The notes: generated by a model from the letters alone, not told the origin. DNA of 62,515 nt from Candidatus Cacconaster merdequi (GCA_018064345.1 JAGHVK010000085.1:1-62515), one strand, 5' to 3'. Positions 7,863 through 15,913 are shown, counted from the stretch's first letter. Made by a program: numbers and translations.

Positions 7863-8813
7863 ATGGTAAAATATATGACGAAAGATACTTGGAGAGTAAT
7901 CGTAAGCCGGATGTCCTGCGCCGGTAAAGCATTGGAAGACTGGCCTTTGATTGCCAATTTGCTGAAAAATGCAAATGTCCCCTTTTCTGAAAGGATAACT
8001 GACCATAAGTACCACGCCATCGAGATTGCCGCCGAGTCTCTTGCGGAAGGGTATCGCAAGTTTATCGTGATTGGTGGCGACGGTGCAATCCACGAGGTGC
8101 TCAACGGTGTTTTCTCCCAGAAGGAGGTTTCTCCAAGTGAGGTGACTTTCGCGATTATACCCGTCGGGTCGGGCAATGACTGGGCACGGCTTCACAAGAT
8201 TCCGTCGGACTACTACGAAGCGGTGAACTTCATTGCAAGAGGTGAAAGCGTTGTGCGTTATCAGGATGTGGCTCGTGTGAAGACTATGATGGACGGAAGG
8301 CCTTATTGCAGATATATGATCAATATAGGTGGGCTGGGATTCGATTCTGAGGTCTGCCATCGCTTTGATATCGCAAAATCACGTGGTCACGCCGGTGACA
8401 AGCAGTACCTGAAAGCTCTTGTGACTGGTTTCATCTTCAGTAAATATCTTAAATTCAAGATAAAAGTCGATGGCAAGGCGGCATTTGAAGGGCCCGCGCT
8501 TTCTGTGGCCTTAGGCCTTGGTAAATATTGTGGCGGTGGAATGATGCAGACTCCTGCGGCTGAATTCGACGACGGACAGATTGACGTCACTGTCGTCGGG
8601 AAGATGCCGAAGATAAAGTTCTTAACCGAAGTGAGAAGGCTTTACGACGGCACCATTTTCGAGTCGAAGCACGTGACGCACTATCGTGGGAAACTTATAG
8701 AGATTTCCGCTTCCCCTTATTCATATATGGAGGTGGACGGTGAGCCGGTAGGCATCACACCGGTTTCCGTGGAGGTTATCCCGAACGCCGTGAAGGTTGT
8801 TTCAAATTATTGA
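7863..8813 (+). CDS. Diacylglycerol kinase family lipid kinase
   Basis: Member of the DAGK/YegS/sphingosine kinase family, 316 residues, expected to phosphorylate a lipid at the cytoplasmic face of the membrane. The nucleotide-binding motif is VIGGDGAIHEVLNGV, followed by the PVGSGNDWAR loop (family GTxNDFAR). A beta-sandwich C-terminal domain ends MEVDGEPVG, matching the family DGE signature. The substrate cannot be told from sequence. ATG 7863 fits the promoter at 7845-7852; ATG 7875 is also possible. Transcribed divergently from parA. Confidence 0.88.
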   Translation: MVKYMTKDTWRVIVSRMSCAGKALEDWPLIANLLKNANVPFSERITDHKYHAIEIAAESLAEGYRKFIVIGGDGAIHEVLNGVFSQKEVSPSEVTFAIIPVGSGNDWARLHKIPSDYYEAVNFIARGESVVRYQDVARVKTMMDGRPYCRYMINIGGLGFDSEVCHRFDIAKSRGHAGDKQYLKALVTGFIFSKYLKFKIKVDGKAAFEGPALSVALGLGKYCGGGMMQTPAAEFDDGQIDVTVVGKMPKIKFLTEVRRLYDGTIFESKHVTHYRGKLIEISASPYSYMEVDGEPVGITPVSVEVIPNAVKVVSNY

Positions 8814-8838
8814 GAATCAACAGAAATCTGAGTTTCAG

Positions 8839-8856
8839 ATTTTCAAAACAGGTTCT
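8839..8856 (+). repeat. Dispersed palindrome copy 4, at the FKBP gene stop
   Basis: ATTTTCAAAACAGGTTCT; the left arm is lost. Its last base is the first plus-strand base of the minus-strand TAA stop. Confidence 0.65.
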
Positions 8857-9842
8857 TAGTTCTCTTCTATGTAGAGATAGAAGAAGAGTGGGGAGTAGCC
8901 GGGAATATTGTTGCTGCCAGATTCTTTGTATCCAAGAGGCGACCAGAAGAATGTGATGGCGGATTCTCCCTCGCGCATCATCGAAAGAGCCTTCGCAAAG
9001 CCTTGGACGATGCTGTTCTCAGAGGCCATGTCTTCGAAATCGGAGTTGTATGAAAGCGACAGGGCATCGTATGAAGAGCTAGAATCGTAAATCTTGTAGA
9101 ATTTTGCTGAATCAGCGATGTTCGTGTCGAAGACTTTGCCGTTGAGCAGACGGCCCAGATATCTTACGTTGATTGATGCGCCGTTGGTAAGAGTGTCCTT
9201 GTCCGCTGACCTGTCCGTCAATTTCTTGAAATAGAATCCCTCATCGATGTTCTGCAGCGATTCGTACAGCCTGCGGCTGTAGTTCGCCAGGGAATCTTTC
9301 TGATACTGGAGAATATCCGGAATAACTTCCGTCAGGGATATATCGTAGATTACGTTGTCGCTCTCTTCTGTGGATGAGATGGAGTATATGCCGTAATCGG
9401 CTGTTGCGACTGAGAGTGGAATGGCAACTTTGGCGCGGCCTCCGCTTCTCATGGTCTTGATTACCTCTTCCAGGCCGGAACTGATGTATCCGTAACCCAT
9501 CTGCCAGATGTCACCTTCGTACAATGCATCTTTCGAATAAGTTCCGAGCTGCTCGCAGAGGCTTTTGACATTCGTTTCGGATATCTGTCCTGCAAGATTC
9601 CTCTTGACATAGAATGCGCGCACGAACGACGTATCGCCCACCGAGTTGCCTGTACCTTCTTCAAATTCAAGGATGTAAGTGCCGGATGCAGTCTTTTGTG
9701 AAATGCTTTCCGGGTAGTTCTTCTTCACCCACGCCTTGAGCACTTTGTCGTAGTAGCTGTTCTCGGAGGAGGATTCCTCAACGCCGCAGGACGCAAGGAG
9801 CAATATCGAAGCTGCTGCGAGGATGCCGTATATCTTCTTCAT
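8856..9842 (-). CDS. FKBP-type peptidyl-prolyl isomerase lipoprotein
   Basis: A 328-residue lipoprotein with lipobox LLLASC|G and a Ser/Glu-rich linker. Two FKBP-like halves follow. The first spans about residues 55-175 (GLEEVIKTMRSGGRAKVAIPLSV), the second about 215-325 (INVRYLGRLLNGKVFDTN then VQGFAKALSMMREGES). Both keep the beta-turn preceding V/I-P or a similar loop, but several active-site aromatics are not obvious, so one or both may serve as chaperone modules. Expected to fold exported proteins in the periplasm. The stop codon abuts a dispersed palindrome copy. Confidence 0.85.
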   Translation of the reverse strand: MKKIYGILAAASILLLASCGVEESSSENSYYDKVLKAWVKKNYPESISQKTASGTYILEFEEGTGNSVGDTSFVRAFYVKRNLAGQISETNVKSLCEQLGTYSKDALYEGDIWQMGYGYISSGLEEVIKTMRSGGRAKVAIPLSVATADYGIYSISSTEESDNVIYDISLTEVIPDILQYQKDSLANYSRRLYESLQNIDEGFYFKKLTDRSADKDTLTNGASINVRYLGRLLNGKVFDTNIADSAKFYKIYDSSSSYDALSLSYNSDFEDMASENSIVQGFAKALSMMREGESAITFFWSPLGYKESGSNNIPGYSPLFFYLYIEEN

Positions 9843-9866
9843 ATCTGATTCAAATCGTTCAACCTA

Positions 9867-9874
9867 CAAAGATA
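9867..9874 (-). promoter_or_regulatory. Bacteroidota -7 box for the FKBP gene
   Basis: Minus-strand TATCTTTG, 24 bases from the ATG. Confidence 0.65.
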
Positions 9875-9933
9875 GTGAATAAGTCCTTTATTTGCAAAGT
9901 CCGTGCCTGGCGGCTGTATCTTTTTTTGCTCAA

Positions 9934-10971
9934 TCACCGCCCGTCTCCCGACAGGTACTTCCTCAGGGATTCGGCGAAATACTGCGGGACATCTTCAATT
10001 GGGATGAAGAGCCTTCCTCCGGCGGCGTTCTTGTGTCCGCCACCGTTGAAAAACCGCTGCGCCAGTCTGTTCACGTCCATATTGCCTTTTGACCTGAGGG
10101 ATACTCTTACATATTGTCCGTCATTGTTTTCCGTAAAGAGCGCACTTATTCTGACACTCTTTATGGAAAGAGGCTGGTTCACGAATCCCTCGCTGTCGCC
10201 GGGCTTGAAGTGATACTTCCGCTTCTCGCTGTTGCTCAAAGTTATACAGGCGGCTTTCATATCAGAGAGGTAAATCATCTTCTCGCTGAGGAGATATCCC
10301 ATAAGCTTTGTGCGTGGGACAGAATAACAGTGCATCACCTTCTCCTGGAGCCTGTCCTTGTTCACGCCGCGCCGTATGAGCAGTGATGCCATGTTGAAGG
10401 TCGATGGGAGGCAGGAGTTGGAGAAGTTGTTGGTGTCGGTCATCATCCCGACGTACAGGGCATTGGCGCAGGCCATCGGCAGACGCTCCACTTTCCCGGC
10501 GATGTCGGGGAGGTCCATCAGTGTCCAGAACAGCAGTTCGCAGGCTGAGGAAGTGCGGATGGTGGAGATAACTATGTCGAATTCCTTCTCTTCAGGTGCA
10601 ATGTGATGGTCAATCAATATCTTGAAGGCTTTCGACTCCCCAAGAGCTCCCGCAAGTTGTTCTGTCCTTGAGAAACGGTTGAAATCCAGGCAGATGATGG
10701 TGTCCGCACTGCCGATTGCCCGCAAGGCCTGTTCCGGCTTCTGCTGATATGAGACTATCCCTTCTCCCTTCCTTCCGGTGTCAAGGAACGAGAGGCTTTT
10801 CGGGTAGTCCCCCGGCAGTACCATTGTTGAGAGGATTCCTCTTGAGGCAAGGTAGTGATATGCTCCGACCACACTCCCTACGGAGTCCCCGTCCGGGTTG
10901 AAATGGCCTACCAGAACGACTTTTTCTGCTTTCTGCAGCGCTTTCTCGAGAAGTGATGTGCTCTTTCTCAT
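9934..10971 (-). CDS. nrnA: DHH/DHHA1 phosphoesterase, NrnA-like (oligoribonuclease / pAp phosphatase)
   Basis: Cytoplasmic enzyme of 345 residues, expected to degrade nanoRNAs or pAp. DHH-domain metal motifs are HFNPDGDSVGS (residues 22-32), an Asp in ICLDFNRF, the IDHHIAPEE block and DTNNFSNS. The C-terminal DHHA1 RNA-binding domain ends with the GGGHKNAAGG signature. Length and motif order are normal. The ATG at 10971 is followed upstream by a full dispersed palindrome copy. Confidence 0.92.
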   Translation of the reverse strand: MRKSTSLLEKALQKAEKVVLVGHFNPDGDSVGSVVGAYHYLASRGILSTMVLPGDYPKSLSFLDTGRKGEGIVSYQQKPEQALRAIGSADTIICLDFNRFSRTEQLAGALGESKAFKILIDHHIAPEEKEFDIVISTIRTSSACELLFWTLMDLPDIAGKVERLPMACANALYVGMMTDTNNFSNSCLPSTFNMASLLIRRGVNKDRLQEKVMHCYSVPRTKLMGYLLSEKMIYLSDMKAACITLSNSEKRKYHFKPGDSEGFVNQPLSIKSVRISALFTENNDGQYVRVSLRSKGNMDVNRLAQRFFNGGGHKNAAGGRLFIPIEDVPQYFAESLRKYLSGDGR

Positions 10972-10982
10972 TCGGAATCTTT

Positions 10983-11005
10983 AGAACCATTTCAAAACAG
11001 GTTCT
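10983..11005 (+). repeat. Dispersed palindrome copy 5 (complete type copy)
   Basis: Perfect arms AGAACC and GGTTCT around ATTTCAAAACA. It lies in the divergent region between nrnA and the gene at 11122, so it is not tied to a stop codon here. Confidence 0.8.
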
Positions 11006-11060
11006 TGCTTAATTATGACGCAAACATAAAAAATATATTGCAAGGACTAAATATTTATTT

Positions 11061-11068
11061 TACTTTTG
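11061..11068 (+). promoter_or_regulatory. Bacteroidota -7 box for the 11122 gene
   Basis: TACTTTTG; the predicted leader is about 50 bases. Confidence 0.65.
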
Positions 11069-11121
11069 TAGGTCAAAAACCGCTATTAAGCATCAGAACA
11101 GACTACAAACATTACAACGAT

Positions 11122-11805
11122 ATGAAAAAACTCTTTACTATCTGCATCCTGCCAATAATCATTTTGGTTCTGGTATTTCTGGTTTATTCAAGCATCATGA
11201 AGCCTGTACGCTTCGACAAGGAGGCTGACGCACGCAAGGCTGTCGCAGTCGAGAGGCTGAAGGATATCCGTACAATCCAGGGCGTCTACAAGTCTGCAAA
11301 CGGTCACTACGCTCCTGTAATGGACTCACTTGTTGATTTCTACAACAACGGCAACATCAATATCGTGATGCAGATCGGTTCTCTTGACGACTCTGCGGCT
11401 GTAGCTCATACCGAGGCAGTCAAGAAGGCCAACAGAGGTATCACTCCTGACAAACTGTATCAGTTGTATCTTGCCGGTGACAAGAACCTCGTTATCCAGA
11501 TTCCTCTTCCAATGGCAGTGAAGGACACTCTTTTCAACGGTCGCCCGAACTTCAACATCAATGACCTCCGCTACATCCCGTTCTCAGACGGTGATACTGT
11601 CATTATGAGTACTGTAGTAAAGCAGGTTTCAGGTGTGGACGTTCCTCTCTTCGAGGCAAAGATGCCTTTCTGGTCACTTCTCAAGGGTATGGACCATCAG
11701 CTTATCGTGAACCTCGTGGCTGAGAAGGAAGATACTGACCGCTATGCAGGTTGGATGGTCGGAAGCGTAGACAATCCTAACAACAACGCCGGTAACTGGG
11801 AATAG
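11122..11805 (+). CDS. Conserved single-span membrane protein, function unknown
   Basis: A 227-residue protein with a strong N-terminal hydrophobic segment (residues 4-26, FTICILPIIILVLVFLVY) and a soluble remainder, presumably periplasmic. The segment after the membrane helix (residues 40-65) reads VERLKDIRTIQGVYKSANGH, which resembles the start of pseudopilin-type proteins, but there is no clear prepilin peptidase site. I do not recognise a catalytic motif. The ATG at 11122 is preferred over upstream starts because it begins the membrane helix and follows the promoter. The stop overlaps the GTG start of the DUF3822 gene (TAGTG), so translation is probably coupled. Confidence 0.75.
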   Translation: MKKLFTICILPIIILVLVFLVYSSIMKPVRFDKEADARKAVAVERLKDIRTIQGVYKSANGHYAPVMDSLVDFYNNGNINIVMQIGSLDDSAAVAHTEAVKKANRGITPDKLYQLYLAGDKNLVIQIPLPMAVKDTLFNGRPNFNINDLRYIPFSDGDTVIMSTVVKQVSGVDVPLFEAKMPFWSLLKGMDHQLIVNLVAEKEDTDRYAGWMVGSVDNPNNNAGNWE

Positions 11806-12281
11806 TGTTCAAATATACACTGGTACCGAAAGAGTTCTTCTCAGAAGGGTATGCAGCCGGTTTTTTGGCGTCGGTGACCTCTCTTGAAGAAGGATCTTCA
11901 GTTAAGAACAAGGAACTGCCTGCATACAAGGCAGTTCTTGTTTATACTGGAGAAGATTCCCGTGCGCTTGAAATCGAGCGCATCGTGGATGCTCTCTCCC
12001 GCATCGACAAATATAACAAGGTGGTCGTGAATATTGGTGGCGGTGTTGTGGACATAGCTCTGGCTGAAGGCAGAAAGCTGCTTCTGGTAAACACTTTCCC
12101 TGCGGCGGATGACGTGACTGCGCAGTATTTCATTTTTGCTGCGTTGCGCCAGTTCCAGATAAATCCCGAGGTTACGACTGTGTATCTTTATGGGGAATCA
12201 TCAGATTCCATAAAAGAGGATTTGTTCCGTTATTTTTATAGTGTGGAGAGTCTGCCCGTTTCAGGTCCTTTTGCTGTATGA
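11805..12281 (+). CDS. DUF3822-like protein (short form)
   Basis: A 158-residue protein starting at GTG. It opens with YTLVPKEFFSE, a DUF3822-like start. The middle has an actin-fold-like stretch NKVVVNIGGGVVDIALAEGRKLLLVN, then FPAADDVTAQYFIFAALRQF. As far as I recall, family members are usually nearer 250-280 residues, so this copy looks shortened. The function is unknown. It overlaps the upstream gene by one base and rsmD by four (ATGA). The fixed pairing with rsmD is seen in other Bacteroidota. Confidence 0.7.
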   Translation: MFKYTLVPKEFFSEGYAAGFLASVTSLEEGSSVKNKELPAYKAVLVYTGEDSRALEIERIVDALSRIDKYNKVVVNIGGGVVDIALAEGRKLLLVNTFPAADDVTAQYFIFAALRQFQINPEVTTVYLYGESSDSIKEDLFRYFYSVESLPVSGPFAV

Positions 12282-12847
12282 GAATAATAGGCGGCAGTCT
12301 GCGTGGCAGGACAATCCTTCCTCCGGCTGGATATAAGGCGCGTCCAACCACTGATTTTGCAAAAGAAGGGCTCTTCAACACCCTTCTCAACGAGTTCGAT
12401 TTCACTGAAATTTCTGTTCTGGACCTGTTTGGCGGGACGGGGAGCATCTCTTTCGAGTTCGCTTCACGCGGTTGCGGTGATATAGTGTGTGTGGAGATGG
12501 CTCCGGCAAATGCTTCGTTCATCTCGCGTACAGCCGCCTCCTTGGGTGTTCACGGTGTGAAGGTGGTCCACAACAATGTGTTCGATTTCATTGACATTTG
12601 TTCGCGTGAGTTCGACATTGTCTTCGCTGATCCGCCCTATGCCATTGAGGGGCTTGATACGATTCCTGACAAGGTTCTTGGTAAGGGTATCGTCAGAGAT
12701 GGGGGATATCTGATTCTGGAACATCCGGGAGACTATTGTTTCCAGTCACATCGCTGCTTCGTTAAAGAGAAGAAGTATGGGAATGTCCATTTTTCTTATT
12801 TCAAAACAAGTCCTAAGGCAGGGGAGTCCATTGATTCTGCCCGGTAG
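12278..12847 (+). CDS. rsmD: 16S rRNA (guanine966-N2)-methyltransferase
   Basis: SAM-dependent methyltransferase of the small ribosomal subunit, 189 residues. Features are the N-terminal RIIGGSLRGRTI, SAM-binding VLDLFGGTGSISFEFASRG (residues 46-64), ECVEMA-like acidic position (VCVEMA) and catalytic ADPPYA near residue 116. The start overlaps the DUF3822 gene stop, giving a three-gene coupled unit from 11122. Confidence 0.95.
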   Translation: MRIIGGSLRGRTILPPAGYKARPTTDFAKEGLFNTLLNEFDFTEISVLDLFGGTGSISFEFASRGCGDIVCVEMAPANASFISRTAASLGVHGVKVVHNNVFDFIDICSREFDIVFADPPYAIEGLDTIPDKVLGKGIVRDGGYLILEHPGDYCFQSHRCFVKEKKYGNVHFSYFKTSPKAGESIDSAR

Positions 12848-12880
12848 TGGCTGCGCCCTGTCTTTGTTGATCTTTTCGCT

Positions 12881-12904
12881 GGAACAATTTCACAACAGAT
12901 TCTT
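12881..12904 (+). repeat. Dispersed palindrome copy 6
   Basis: GGAACAATTTCACAACAG continuing ATTCTT; about four differences from the type copy. Lies 33 bases after rsmD. Confidence 0.55.
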
Positions 12905-12983
12905 ACCGTAATGGCTTTCCCTTTTTGTGCAGAATCCCGGCTCTTGTTGTGTGAGGTTGGTAGTGAAAATATTTCAAAAAAAT

Positions 12984-13014
12984 TTTGCTGAATCAAAAAA
13001 AGTGCATACATTTG
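12984..13014 (+). promoter_or_regulatory. Canonical promoter of tRNA-Asp
   Basis: TTTG at 12984-12987 and TACATTTG at 13007-13014, spaced by 19 bases: a near-consensus Bacteroidota sigma-A promoter. Confidence 0.8.
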
Positions 13015-13026
13015 CAATCCCAAAAC

Positions 13027-13101
13027 GGTGCGGTAGTTCAGCTTGGTTAGAATGCCGGCCTGTCACGCCGGAGGTCGCGAGTTCGAGCCTCGTCCGCACC
13101 G
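13027..13101 (+). tRNA. tRNA-Asp (anticodon GTC)
   Basis: A complete 75-base cloverleaf. The acceptor pairs GGTGCGG with CCGCACC and the discriminator is G. The anticodon arm CCGGC-CTGTCAC-GCCGG gives anticodon GTC. The T arm contains GTTCGAGCC. CCA is not encoded. Its 3' end and terminator are repeated 153 bases downstream. Confidence 0.96.
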
Positions 13102-13104
13102 CAG

Positions 13105-13130
13105 AGAGAGCAATCGAAAGATTGCTCTCT
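13105..13130 (+). terminator. tRNA-Asp terminator hairpin
   Basis: Perfect 11-bp stem AGAGAGCAATC/GATTGCTCTCT with a GAAA tetraloop, followed by TTCGTT. Confidence 0.8.
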
Positions 13131-13255
13131 TTCGTTATATAAGTAGCTCGAACGAGCGACCTTCAAACCCCTTTGGGGTGGCTGCGAAAGCAGCCGGGGG
13201 CATAAGAAGTCGCGTCACTCGCGCGAAGCGCGAGTTCGAGCCTCGTCCGCACCGC

Positions 13256-13281
13256 AGAGAGCAATCGAAAGATTGCTCTCT
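13256..13281 (+). terminator. Duplicated copy of the tRNA-Asp terminator
   Basis: The same 11-bp GAAA hairpin, in the second copy of the direct repeat. Confidence 0.75.
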
Positions 13282-13304
13282 TTCGTTATATAAGTAGCTC
13301 GAAC

Positions 13305-13541
13305 TCGCGACCTCCAAACCCGTGAAATGACCTGCCATGCGGAAATGCGTTTGGGTTGCTTCTACAAGGTGTGAGTTTGGAAGGTCTCCGGTTACGGGAG
13401 GAGACCTTCCAAGTACATCCTCTCTACAGGTGCTTCCAGCGGGACTGGCATTGGAAGGTCCTTTTCACGGCTCACTATGTTCTACGTTGTCGCATTTTGA
13501 GCCACCCACTCTATACGAAACCAATGGAAGGCAAACGTAAA
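13305..13541. other. Non-coding stretch with a strong inverted repeat
   Basis: I see no gene here. It contains a 13-bp hairpin at 13377-13412 (GGAAGGTCTCC / GGAGACCTTCC, loop GGTTACGGGA, with flanking TT/AA). GGAAGGTC recurs at about 13453. This may be degraded sequence connected with the tRNA-end duplication. Confidence 0.5.
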
Positions 13542-13575
13542 AACCCCGAAAGTCATACAGATAACTTTCGGGGTT
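13542..13575 (-). terminator. Terminator of the CoA-transferase gene
   Basis: Stem AACCCCGAAAGT/ACTTTCGGGGTT with a 10-base loop. On the minus strand it is followed by a short T run. Confidence 0.75.
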
Positions 13576-13622
13576 CAGGATATTGCGGCTAATCTCTTGA
13601 CCTATTGTGTAAGGTATAAAGA

Positions 13623-14927
13623 TCAGATGTTCACCTGATGGTAGTGAGGTCCGAAGCGCTCGAAAGCTGCACGGTCGAGACTTTCCTGAGCGTCAGGATG
13701 AGCGACGCTGATGATGAGTTTCGCACGCTCCTGGAGGCTCTTTCCGTAAAGGTCAACAGCACCATACTCAGTAACCAGCCAGTGGATGTGGTTGCGGGTA
13801 GTGACGACACCGGCACCTTCGGTCAGAACCGGGGCAATCTTGCTGACACCCTTGTTTGTGGCAGAAGGCATAGCGATGATGGCTTTTCCTCCTTCAGAGA
13901 GGGATGCACCGTATGTGAAGTCAATCTGTCCGCCGACACCGCTGTAGAATTTGGTTCCGAGTGAGTCAGCGCAAACCTGGCCTGTGAGGTCCACCTGGAG
14001 TGCGGAGTTGATAGCGCAAACCTTAGGATTCCTGGCTATTACGTATGGGTCGTTGGTGTATCCCACGTCCATCATAGCTACCATAGGGTTGTCGTCGATG
14101 AAGTCATATACGTCCTGTGAGCCCATCAGGAATGTAGATACCATCTTGCCTTTGTCAATCTTCTTGTTGGCACCGTTGATGACACCAGCCTTTACGAGCG
14201 GAAGCACACCGTCAGCGAACATTTCAGTGTGGATTCCGAGGTTCTTGTGACCCCCGAGCTGTGCGAGTACGGCGTTAGGAATGGCACCGATACCCATCTG
14301 GAGGCAGGCGCCGTCCTCGATGAGGTTTGCACAGTTGATACCGATCTTGGTCTCGATTTCTGACGGGTCAGAGAAATGAGCCGGTTCGAGAGGTGTGTCG
14401 TCTTCAACGAACATATCAATCATGCTTGCAGGTATGATTGCGTCTCCCCAAGAACGTGGAACGTGCTTGTTCACGACTGCAATGACCGTCTTGGCGCATT
14501 CGATGGCGGCAAGAGTGGCATCAACAGAAGTTCCGAGAGAAACGTATCCGTGCTTGTCCACAGGCGATACCTGAATCATAGCCACGTCGCAAGGAACGGC
14601 GCCGCTGCGGTACAGTTTCTGGGTCTCACTCAGGAAGATAGGAATATAGTCAGCCCATCCGGCCTGAACGTTCTTGCGGACATTGCCGCCTACGAAGAAA
14701 GCCTGATGGAAGAAGGTTCCCTGGAAACGCTCTTCAGTATATGGGGCAGGTCCTTCTGTGTGAAGGTGATGGATGCGGACATCCTTCAGTTCGCCGTTTT
14801 CGCCACGCTGGCAAAGAGCCTTGATGAGTATCTGTGGAGCGCTGGCCACGCTGCTCAGATGAATGTGGTCGCCACTTTTGACAACCTTTACAGCCTCTTC
14901 AGCAGAGATGAATTTGATGTTGTTCAT
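13623..14927 (-). CDS. Acetyl-CoA hydrolase/transferase family protein (acyl-CoA:acetate CoA-transferase)
   Basis: A 434-residue two-domain CoA-transferase of the Cat1/4-hydroxybutyrate CoA-transferase type. It moves CoA between acyl groups, for example butyryl- or succinyl-CoA and acetate, in the cytoplasm. Family blocks are IHHLHTEGPAPY, MGIGAIPNAVLAQLGGHKNLGIHTEMFADG (the glutamate in HTEM is the expected catalytic residue) and GGQIDFTYGASLSEGGKAI. The exact acyl substrate is not determined by these motifs. The ATG at 14927 follows a minus-strand TAACTTTG box. It stands alone, divergent from mazG. Confidence 0.88.
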   Translation of the reverse strand: MNNIKFISAEEAVKVVKSGDHIHLSSVASAPQILIKALCQRGENGELKDVRIHHLHTEGPAPYTEERFQGTFFHQAFFVGGNVRKNVQAGWADYIPIFLSETQKLYRSGAVPCDVAMIQVSPVDKHGYVSLGTSVDATLAAIECAKTVIAVVNKHVPRSWGDAIIPASMIDMFVEDDTPLEPAHFSDPSEIETKIGINCANLIEDGACLQMGIGAIPNAVLAQLGGHKNLGIHTEMFADGVLPLVKAGVINGANKKIDKGKMVSTFLMGSQDVYDFIDDNPMVAMMDVGYTNDPYVIARNPKVCAINSALQVDLTGQVCADSLGTKFYSGVGGQIDFTYGASLSEGGKAIIAMPSATNKGVSKIAPVLTEGAGVVTTRNHIHWLVTEYGAVDLYGKSLQERAKLIISVAHPDAQESLDRAAFERFGPHYHQVNI

Positions 14928-14966
14928 TGTGTTTGATATGTGTATTGATATGATTTCCGTAATTCG

Positions 14967-14974
14967 CAAAGTTA
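14967..14974 (-). promoter_or_regulatory. Bacteroidota -7 box for the CoA-transferase gene
   Basis: Minus-strand TAACTTTG, about 40 bases from the ATG. Confidence 0.65.
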
Positions 14975-14985
14975 CTAAAAATTCG

Positions 14986-14993
14986 TAAATTTG
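14986..14993 (+). promoter_or_regulatory. Bacteroidota -7 box for mazG
   Basis: TAAATTTG, back to back with the CoA-transferase promoter. Transcription would begin near 15000. Confidence 0.65.
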
Positions 14994-15052
14994 CACAACA
15001 GATGAGACTGGCAGGGCCATTTCGGTGGCAGGTTTCATCACTGAATGACATT

Positions 15053-15910
15053 ATGATGAATGACAGGAAAGAACAGCTGAAGGCTTTTGAAAGGCTTCTT
15101 GATGTTATGGATGCCTTGAGGGTGGGATGCCCGTGGGACCGCAAACAGACGATGGACTCATTGCGGCCGAATACGATAGAAGAAGTGTATGAACTTTCAG
15201 ATGCAGTGCTTGCAGGTGATCTGCACAATGTATCAAAGGAATTGGGAGACGTGCTGCTGCACATAGTGTTCTACTCGAAGATCGGCTCCGAGAAAGGGGC
15301 TTTCGATATAGCGGATGTGTGCAACTTGCTGTGTGAAAAATTGATATATCGTCATCCTCACGTTTTCGGTACAACTGAAGTTGAGTCGGCGGGTGATGTT
15401 GTGAAGAACTGGGAACAGCTTAAGAGGACTGAAAAAGATGGCAACAAGACGGTCCTCAGCGGTGTCCCGTCTTCTCTTCCTCCTCTAATAAAGGCATACA
15501 GGATGCAGGAGAAGGCACGTGCCGTAGGATTTGACTGGGAAAAACGCGAGGATGTATGGGACAAGGTTGTGGAAGAGATCGGCGAGTTCAAGGAGGAACT
15601 TGTCGGATTGTCTGAATCCAAGTTGATAGAAAAGATGGAAGGTGACAGCAGGACGAAGGCCGAGGCACAGAGGGCAGCTGCACAAGGGGAACTGGGTGAC
15701 CTCATCTTTTCTATAGTGAATGCCGCACGCCTTTACGACCTGAATCCTGATACGGCACTTGAAACAACTTGCCGCAAGTTCAAGGAGCGTTTCACTTATG
15801 TGGAACTTAAGGCGAAAGAGATGGGAAAAGATCTCAGGGAGATGAACCTTGCTGAAATGGACAGCCTCTGGAATGAGGCGAAGAGCCGGAATCAAGAACC
15901 TGTTCTGTAA
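15053..15910 (+). CDS. mazG: Nucleoside triphosphate pyrophosphohydrolase MazG
   Basis: House-cleaning NTP pyrophosphatase (NTP to NMP + PPi), 285 residues in two MazG repeats. The first has GCPWDRKQTMDSLRPNTIEEVYEL with metal-binding EExxE-like spacing and KELGDVLLHIVFYSKI. The second has VVEEIGEFKEEL and GELGDLIFSIVNAARL. ATG 15053 (or 15056) is preferred to 15002 because the promoter places the start site at about 15000 and the extra residues are unlike the family. The last codons (QEPVL) are written by a dispersed palindrome copy. tcdA starts 3 bases downstream. Confidence 0.94.
   Translation: MMNDRKEQLKAFERLLDVMDALRVGCPWDRKQTMDSLRPNTIEEVYELSDAVLAGDLHNVSKELGDVLLHIVFYSKIGSEKGAFDIADVCNLLCEKLIYRHPHVFGTTEVESAGDVVKNWEQLKRTEKDGNKTVLSGVPSSLPPLIKAYRMQEKARAVGFDWEKREDVWDKVVEEIGEFKEELVGLSESKLIEKMEGDSRTKAEAQRAAAQGELGDLIFSIVNAARLYDLNPDTALETTCRKFKERFTYVELKAKEMGKDLREMNLAEMDSLWNEAKSRNQEPVL
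15894..15910 (+). repeat. Dispersed palindrome copy 7, over the mazG stop
   Basis: AAGAACCTGTTCTGTAA, reverse orientation, encodes the last residues and stop of MazG. Confidence 0.6.
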
Positions 15911-15913
15911 CTT

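Larger units (their letters stand above)
13076..13304 (+). repeat. Direct repeat of the tRNA-Asp 3' end plus terminator
   Basis: 13076-13153 recurs at 13229-13304 and is identical apart from one AG unit in an AGAGAG run. Each copy holds the T arm, the 3' acceptor strand, the terminator hairpin and AAGTAGCTCGAAC. The second copy lacks the tRNA 5' half. The 75 bases between them hold CTCGCGC-GAA-GCGCGAG (13218-13234), a perfect GAA-loop hairpin. Just past the second copy, CTCGAACTCGCGACCTCC (13299-13316) is the reverse complement of the tRNA variable/T-arm region. Confidence 0.9.

Noticed and set aside
13043-13297. Small open frames across the tRNA region
   Set aside because: They cross the tRNA and its repeat and have no start context or family resemblance.
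13229-13304. Second tRNA-Asp gene
   Set aside because: Only the 3' part is repeated; the D arm, anticodon arm and 5' acceptor strand are missing.
15002-15052. Earlier ATG for mazG
   Set aside because: The promoter box at 14986-14993 puts transcription start at about 15000, leaving no leader, and the extra residues are not MazG-like.
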